Assembly (NCBI GenBank): GCA_965228045.1
Contig: OZ245789.1
Coordinates: forward strand, 2,976,001-3,040,000
Origin: JANQEU01 sp965228045
Lineage (GTDB): Bacteria; Bacteroidota; Bacteroidia; Cytophagales; Cyclobacteriaceae
Reading direction: 5' to 3'
DNA: 64,000 bases
This document shows, piece by piece, positions 60,907 through 64,000 of the stretch. Made by a program: the position numbers and the translations under genes. The notes beneath the pieces are model-generated. The model was not told where the DNA came from, made no database searches, and saw nothing but the letters and a program-made list of their open reading frames with translations. Every line of letters starts with the position of its first letter. The stretch's first letter is position 1.

Positions 60907-61338
60907 ATGAAAACAGCAGAAATCCATACCAATAAGGGGGTAATGAAGATCGAGTTCTACGAGGAAGATGCTCCAAATACAGTTAAGAATTTCGTAAATC
61001 TGGCAGAAAAGGGGTTTTATGACGGACTCACTTTCCACAGGGTCATTCCTGATTTCGTAATACAGGGAGGTTGCCCGGATGGTACCGGAGCCGGTGGGCC
61101 CGGTTATACTATTGATTGCGAATTAGACGGAGGCAATCAATATCACGATCGGGGTGTGCTGTCGATGGCACATGCAGGCAGAAACACAGGTGGTTCTCAG
61201 TTCTTCATTTGTCACAGCAGAAACAATACCTCTCATTTAGATGGAAACCACACTTGCTTTGGAAAGGTGGTGGACGGAGTGGACGTGGTGGATGAAATAC
61301 GTCAGGGTGATGTCATGAATAAGGTTTTGATCAATTAG
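60907..61338 (+). CDS. Peptidylprolyl isomerase (cyclophilin type)
   Basis: The protein has 143 residues and is a small bacterial cyclophilin with no signal peptide. It has EIHTNKGVMKIEFYEEDAPN, the catalytic FHRVIPDFVIQGGCPDGTGA, GVLSMAHAGRNTGGSQFFIC and HLDGNHTCFGKVVDGVDVVD. It catalyses cis-trans isomerisation of prolyl bonds in folding proteins in the cytoplasm. It may be driven by the TATATTTG element (60809-60816) in the middle of the PadR dyad, so PadR could also influence it. Confidence 0.93.
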   Translation: MKTAEIHTNKGVMKIEFYEEDAPNTVKNFVNLAEKGFYDGLTFHRVIPDFVIQGGCPDGTGAGGPGYTIDCELDGGNQYHDRGVLSMAHAGRNTGGSQFFICHSRNNTSHLDGNHTCFGKVVDGVDVVDEIRQGDVMNKVLIN

Positions 61339-61339
61339 T

Positions 61340-61366
61340 GTTCTGATCAATACCCGATGTCAGAAC
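61340..61366. terminator. Inverted repeat between convergent genes
   Basis: GTTCTGA (61340-61346) pairs with TCAGAAC (61360-61366) around a 13-nt loop, located between the cyclophilin stop and the M14 stop. It might terminate both transcripts, but there is no T-run, so it may rely on another mechanism. Confidence 0.3.
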
Positions 61367-61369
61367 CGA

Positions 61370-63250
61370 TCAAAGTTCTCTTATTCTGATATTACGAAAT
61401 TCGATTTTACCGCTCTGAAAGAGTTGGAGGCCCAGATGTCCCTCCTTGTTTTTATCGTCAACTAGTTCTGTGGTTTTAATGCCATTGATCCATGCTTCAA
61501 TTTTTGGACCATCTGCCTTTATTCGATATGTATTCCACCGGTTCAGTGTATTTACTTTCTCCAATGGATAAGAAAAATTCACGACTCCTCCGGTCCTGAA
61601 ATTCTGATTTGTATTGTTATCCCAAATGTTTATTTCGTAGCTGTTATAAGCCGTGATGTTCTCAACATCTTCAATCCGAATAAAGACCCCTGAATTTACT
61701 TCGGTGTCAGGTTTGAATTCCAACTCCAGTTCAAAATTCCCGTACCTTTTGTCGGAAACCATAAAACCGCTTCCACTTCCCTGACTTCCTATCACCACAC
61801 CGTTCTGAATTTCCCATTCTGCTTCCCCCTTTTCATTCCATTCTATCTCAGTCCATTCATTGGTCCTTAAATCTATCAGGAAAGAATTTATCACCGCAAA
61901 GTGAACCTCCCCTTCCTTTGAAAACACAAAAGATGGATTTTCCCCTACATCAACGTTCTCCTTTTGAAGATTGCTTTCCCGGACATTGATCAGGAAATCT
62001 CTCACGAAAGGATCAAACTCTCTGTTCAATGCAACTTCGGTGATCCCATCGCGAATCATTTCGATCTCATCAATCAATACCAATTCCTTGATCGTTTCAT
62101 AAGTTTTCGGTGCGTACTGTCCCAACCTAACTTCATATTCCTCTGCATCCAATTCCTGGTATGCATGTGCAGTAGACAGATCTCCGATATCGGTTATGTA
62201 TCCCTCCAGATAGAAATCCGTAGCATTGTCATTTTGAACCTCGCGATTGCCGAAAGCAATGTCTCTGACCGAACCATCATAGTTTACATTTCTAATGATG
62301 AGTTCCTGCAAATTCCTACCCTGATTATTGGGGATAGCCATATAATCATTCACAGAATATTGGTCATAAGTGCCATCCGCTATGGATTCCAGTGATGACA
62401 AGATCATCATAAAATTGATGCGTCTTATCAGTTGCTTTTCCCTATCACCCAATAAGCCCCCCGATTCTATCAGGATCGTTCTTGTACCCCATTTCTGAAG
62501 GTTGTCACCAAATGCCCTCGGCTCAAAATCATCCCAGTAGCGCCCCACGTATCCCGGATAGTACTTTTGGACTTGTTCATTCATCATTCCGATCAATTGC
62601 ATCGCATCCTCACGCTTTTCATCTATATCAGTTTCATAGTTATAGGCTGGAGCCAAAACCGATATCGTTGCGGATTTATTGTTCACCTTAGTGGCCCTCC
62701 CCTGATCATGAAGATTGAAACCCCAATCCGCATCAAGACTGTCTCTGACCCGCTTGAGGGTTTGCCCCTCCGGAGTCTGCAAGCGCAAAGCGTCCCTATT
62801 TATGTCAATCCCCTGCACGTTTCGTCGCTGAAATCGCTCCGCTCCATCAGGATTTAACATCGGAATAAAATGGATGGTTAGCCTGTCTGAAAGTCTTTCC
62901 CGGGTACTGTCAAATTCATCTTCAGCTGTCAGGAAATTGAAAATATCCATGAGTGCCATCGTGGCTGTCGGCTCATTGCCATGCATTTGGGACCAGAGCA
63001 AAACCTGAATCGGACCGTCTCCATAGCTAACAAGATATAAAGGTCTATTTTCAACCGAAGCACCGACTTGCTTGTATGCAAGTCCTGAATTTTTGATCAG
63101 GTGCTCAATCTCGTAATGTTTTGAACGTCGGTCCTGAATGCTGACCTCTTTATAGCGATAATGGTTGTCGTAGAAGACGTTTTGGGTTAAGCCAGTCAGC
63201 GGAAAGCCAAGAAGCAAAGTCAGTAGCAGGCGGATACTGTGTCTGGTCAT
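61370..63250 (-). CDS. Exported M14 family zinc carboxypeptidase fused to a DUF1080-like domain
   Basis: The protein has 626 residues and a signal peptide (LLTLLLGFPLTGLTQN). The M14 domain (~40-330) has zinc ligands H90 and E93 in SQMHGNEPTATMAL and H181 in WGFNLHDQG, and the catalytic Glu E262 in TILIESGGLLGD. Residues ~455-626 form a DUF1080/concanavalin-like domain (WEIQNGVVIGSQGSGSGFMV, FELELEFKPDTEVNSGVFIR and LNRWNTYRIKADGPKIEAWI). The combination suggests a peptidase that binds glycan, or acts on glycopeptides or murein peptides. It starts directly after a hypothetical exported protein. Confidence 0.87.
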   Translation of the reverse strand: MTRHSIRLLLTLLLGFPLTGLTQNVFYDNHYRYKEVSIQDRRSKHYEIEHLIKNSGLAYKQVGASVENRPLYLVSYGDGPIQVLLWSQMHGNEPTATMALMDIFNFLTAEDEFDSTRERLSDRLTIHFIPMLNPDGAERFQRRNVQGIDINRDALRLQTPEGQTLKRVRDSLDADWGFNLHDQGRATKVNNKSATISVLAPAYNYETDIDEKREDAMQLIGMMNEQVQKYYPGYVGRYWDDFEPRAFGDNLQKWGTRTILIESGGLLGDREKQLIRRINFMMILSSLESIADGTYDQYSVNDYMAIPNNQGRNLQELIIRNVNYDGSVRDIAFGNREVQNDNATDFYLEGYITDIGDLSTAHAYQELDAEEYEVRLGQYAPKTYETIKELVLIDEIEMIRDGITEVALNREFDPFVRDFLINVRESNLQKENVDVGENPSFVFSKEGEVHFAVINSFLIDLRTNEWTEIEWNEKGEAEWEIQNGVVIGSQGSGSGFMVSDKRYGNFELELEFKPDTEVNSGVFIRIEDVENITAYNSYEINIWDNNTNQNFRTGGVVNFSYPLEKVNTLNRWNTYRIKADGPKIEAWINGIKTTELVDDKNKEGHLGLQLFQSGKIEFRNIRIREL

Positions 63251-63718
63251 TTAGATTTGGACATAGAGTAAATTGAAATTCAACGGATCGACTCTGTCCA
63301 TTTGCCTTAGCATCCCAAACAGTTCTTCCACTGATCCCATAGTTGCTGTTTTGGATAGTATTTCTTCTTCGTGTTTATCACTGAATTTGTCCACGAGAAG
63401 CGCATACACACTAAAATCCGTATCAGGCTTATCGATCGTGAAGGAGTGACTGAACTTATAATTTACTGTATTGGGATCCTGCAAATTAAATTTCTCATAA
63501 TTATGAAGTGTGATTTTACCATCGATATTGGTCACAACCAACACATAAGCATCAGATCCTTTTACATCGAAAGGCTTCACCACAAAAGAGCCGAGGACAT
63601 GATAGGTCATCTTTCCGGGTTCGCCAAAAGGCTCCTCGCTGGTCACATCCTGTACCATTATTCTATGTCCGCCCTGAAATAATATCAGAGAAAGTAAAAT
63701 ACTAATTATATATGTCAC
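63251..63718 (-). CDS. Exported hypothetical protein
   Basis: This 155-residue protein has an N-terminal signal-like segment (YIISILLSLILFQGG). The mature part is beta-rich (VLGSFVVKPFDVKGSDAYVL, VVTNIDGKITLHNYEKFN, FTIDKPDTDFSVYALLVDKF) and ends with a helix (VEELFGMLRQMDRVDPLNF). No domain recognised. Its stop is directly followed by the ATG of the M14-DUF1080 gene, which implies coexpression. Confidence 0.6.
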   Translation of the reverse strand: MTYIISILLSLILFQGGHRIMVQDVTSEEPFGEPGKMTYHVLGSFVVKPFDVKGSDAYVLVVTNIDGKITLHNYEKFNLQDPNTVNYKFSHSFTIDKPDTDFSVYALLVDKFSDKHEEEILSKTATMGSVEELFGMLRQMDRVDPLNFNLLYVQI

Positions 63719-63763
63719 GTATCTGTTTTTGTTTCAGAACTAAGATAATCAACTTAAATCAAC

Positions 63764-64000
63764 TCAGTTCAGTTCGTAAGTTTCAAGGAACATTTGGTAG
63801 AAACTGGATACCTCAGGGAATTTTTTGGCTCCCATCTCATATTCGCGGATAGCATCTACGAGAAGGTTATTTTCCTCATAAAAGGAAGCCAGTATCAATA
63901 CTTCCAAAGGTGAATTACCACTCATCTCACTTTGCAAACGATCCAGCTTCTCGACCACTGCTGGCATGTCATCAGCTTTTACTTTTTTGATCGTATAGTC
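63764..64000 (-). CDS. TPR-like protein, C-terminal fragment cut by window edge
   Basis: The frame is open through the right edge; 78 C-terminal residues are visible. They are helical: MPAVVEKLDRLQSEMSGNSP, EVLILASFYEENNLLVDAIR and EYEMGAKKFPEVSSFYQMFL, consistent with one TPR-like helix pair. The N-terminal part and any signal lie outside the window. It probably belongs upstream of the hypothetical exported gene, 45 bp away. Confidence 0.6.
   Translation of the reverse strand, partial: DYTIKKVKADDMPAVVEKLDRLQSEMSGNSPLEVLILASFYEENNLLVDAIREYEMGAKKFPEVSSFYQMFLETYELN

Noticed and set aside
61964..62395. 143-residue plus-strand frame inside the M14-DUF1080 gene
   Set aside because: Antisense to conserved M14 coding sequence; Ile-rich shadow frame.
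1..64000. CRISPR array, rRNA, tRNA, integrase or transposase
   Set aside because: None is visible; the only repeats are the ~85-bp family, whose spacing is irregular and unlike CRISPR.

Overview
The window comes from a Bacteroidota genome, most likely a marine or soil Cytophagales-type bacterium (taxon inferred). The evidence is a haloperoxidase with a C-terminal type IX secretion (T9SS) type A tail, a giant PKD protein with a type B (gliding-motility-associated) tail next to PorP/SprF, PadR plus orphan FtsX-like permease modules, DUF2490, DUF4180 and DinB genes, a LytTR regulator with membrane helices, and Bacteroidota-type promoters (TTTG / TAnnTTTG). It reads as ordinary chromosome. I see no rRNA, tRNA, CRISPR array, prophage or transposase gene. 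Layout: 1-4.6 kb holds a Tat-exported gluconate-dehydrogenase-type subunit (cut by the left edge), a secreted vanadium haloperoxidase, an ECF42-type sigma factor coupled to its DGPF/YCII partner, and an SRPBCC protein. 4.7-10.1 kb holds MgtE, a GNAT enzyme, a nitrilase-family amidohydrolase, a MOSC protein, an NTF2-like protein and a frameshifted VOC gene, interspersed with at least six copies of an ~85-bp repeat. 10.1-18.2 kb is a dense plus-strand run of small enzymes and membrane proteins (AKR, DinB, VOC, a beta-flower-like repeat protein, Crp/Fnr regulator, SQR-like membrane cytochrome candidate, DUF4180, GNAT, TPR), broken by one minus-strand glycosyltransferase. 18.5-28.2 kb is the cell-surface block: a 1526-residue PKD adhesin-like protein with PorP/SprF, then a DUF1080-PA14 lipoprotein with a beta-propeller/cupredoxin fusion. 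28.3-39.7 kb carries an ACC-synthase-like PLP enzyme overlapping a methyltransferase, AIM24-like protein, two SDR proteins, a Crp/Fnr regulator, LytTR and ExbB/TolQ-like genes and gamma-glutamyltransferase. 39.9-42.9 kb and 57.9-60.8 kb are two paralogous PadR-permease modules, each with a long imperfect inverted repeat in front of padR. Between them lie DUF819, an aldehyde-reductase-like SDR, a DoxX/M1/M24 exported peptidase operon, a chemoreceptor, a PIG-L deacetylase, cutC, the oxidative pentose phosphate set (gnd divergent from zwf-pgl-gntK) and a PIN toxin-antitoxin pair. The right end has a cyclophilin, an M14 peptidase-DUF1080 fusion and a TPR-like fragment cut by the edge. How the genes work together: zwf, pgl and gnd give the complete oxidative pentose phosphate pathway, and gntK feeds external gluconate in at 6-phosphogluconate. 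The exported M1, M24 and M14 peptidases, gamma-glutamyltransferase and DUF1080/propeller proteins suggest scavenging of peptides and sugars in the periplasm or at the surface. The most distinctive signals are the two PadR dyads with their ATPase-less permeases, the PLP enzyme-methyltransferase pair with an Asp-to-Asn change at the cofactor site, the repeat family, and the 259-residue super-repeat of the PKD protein.
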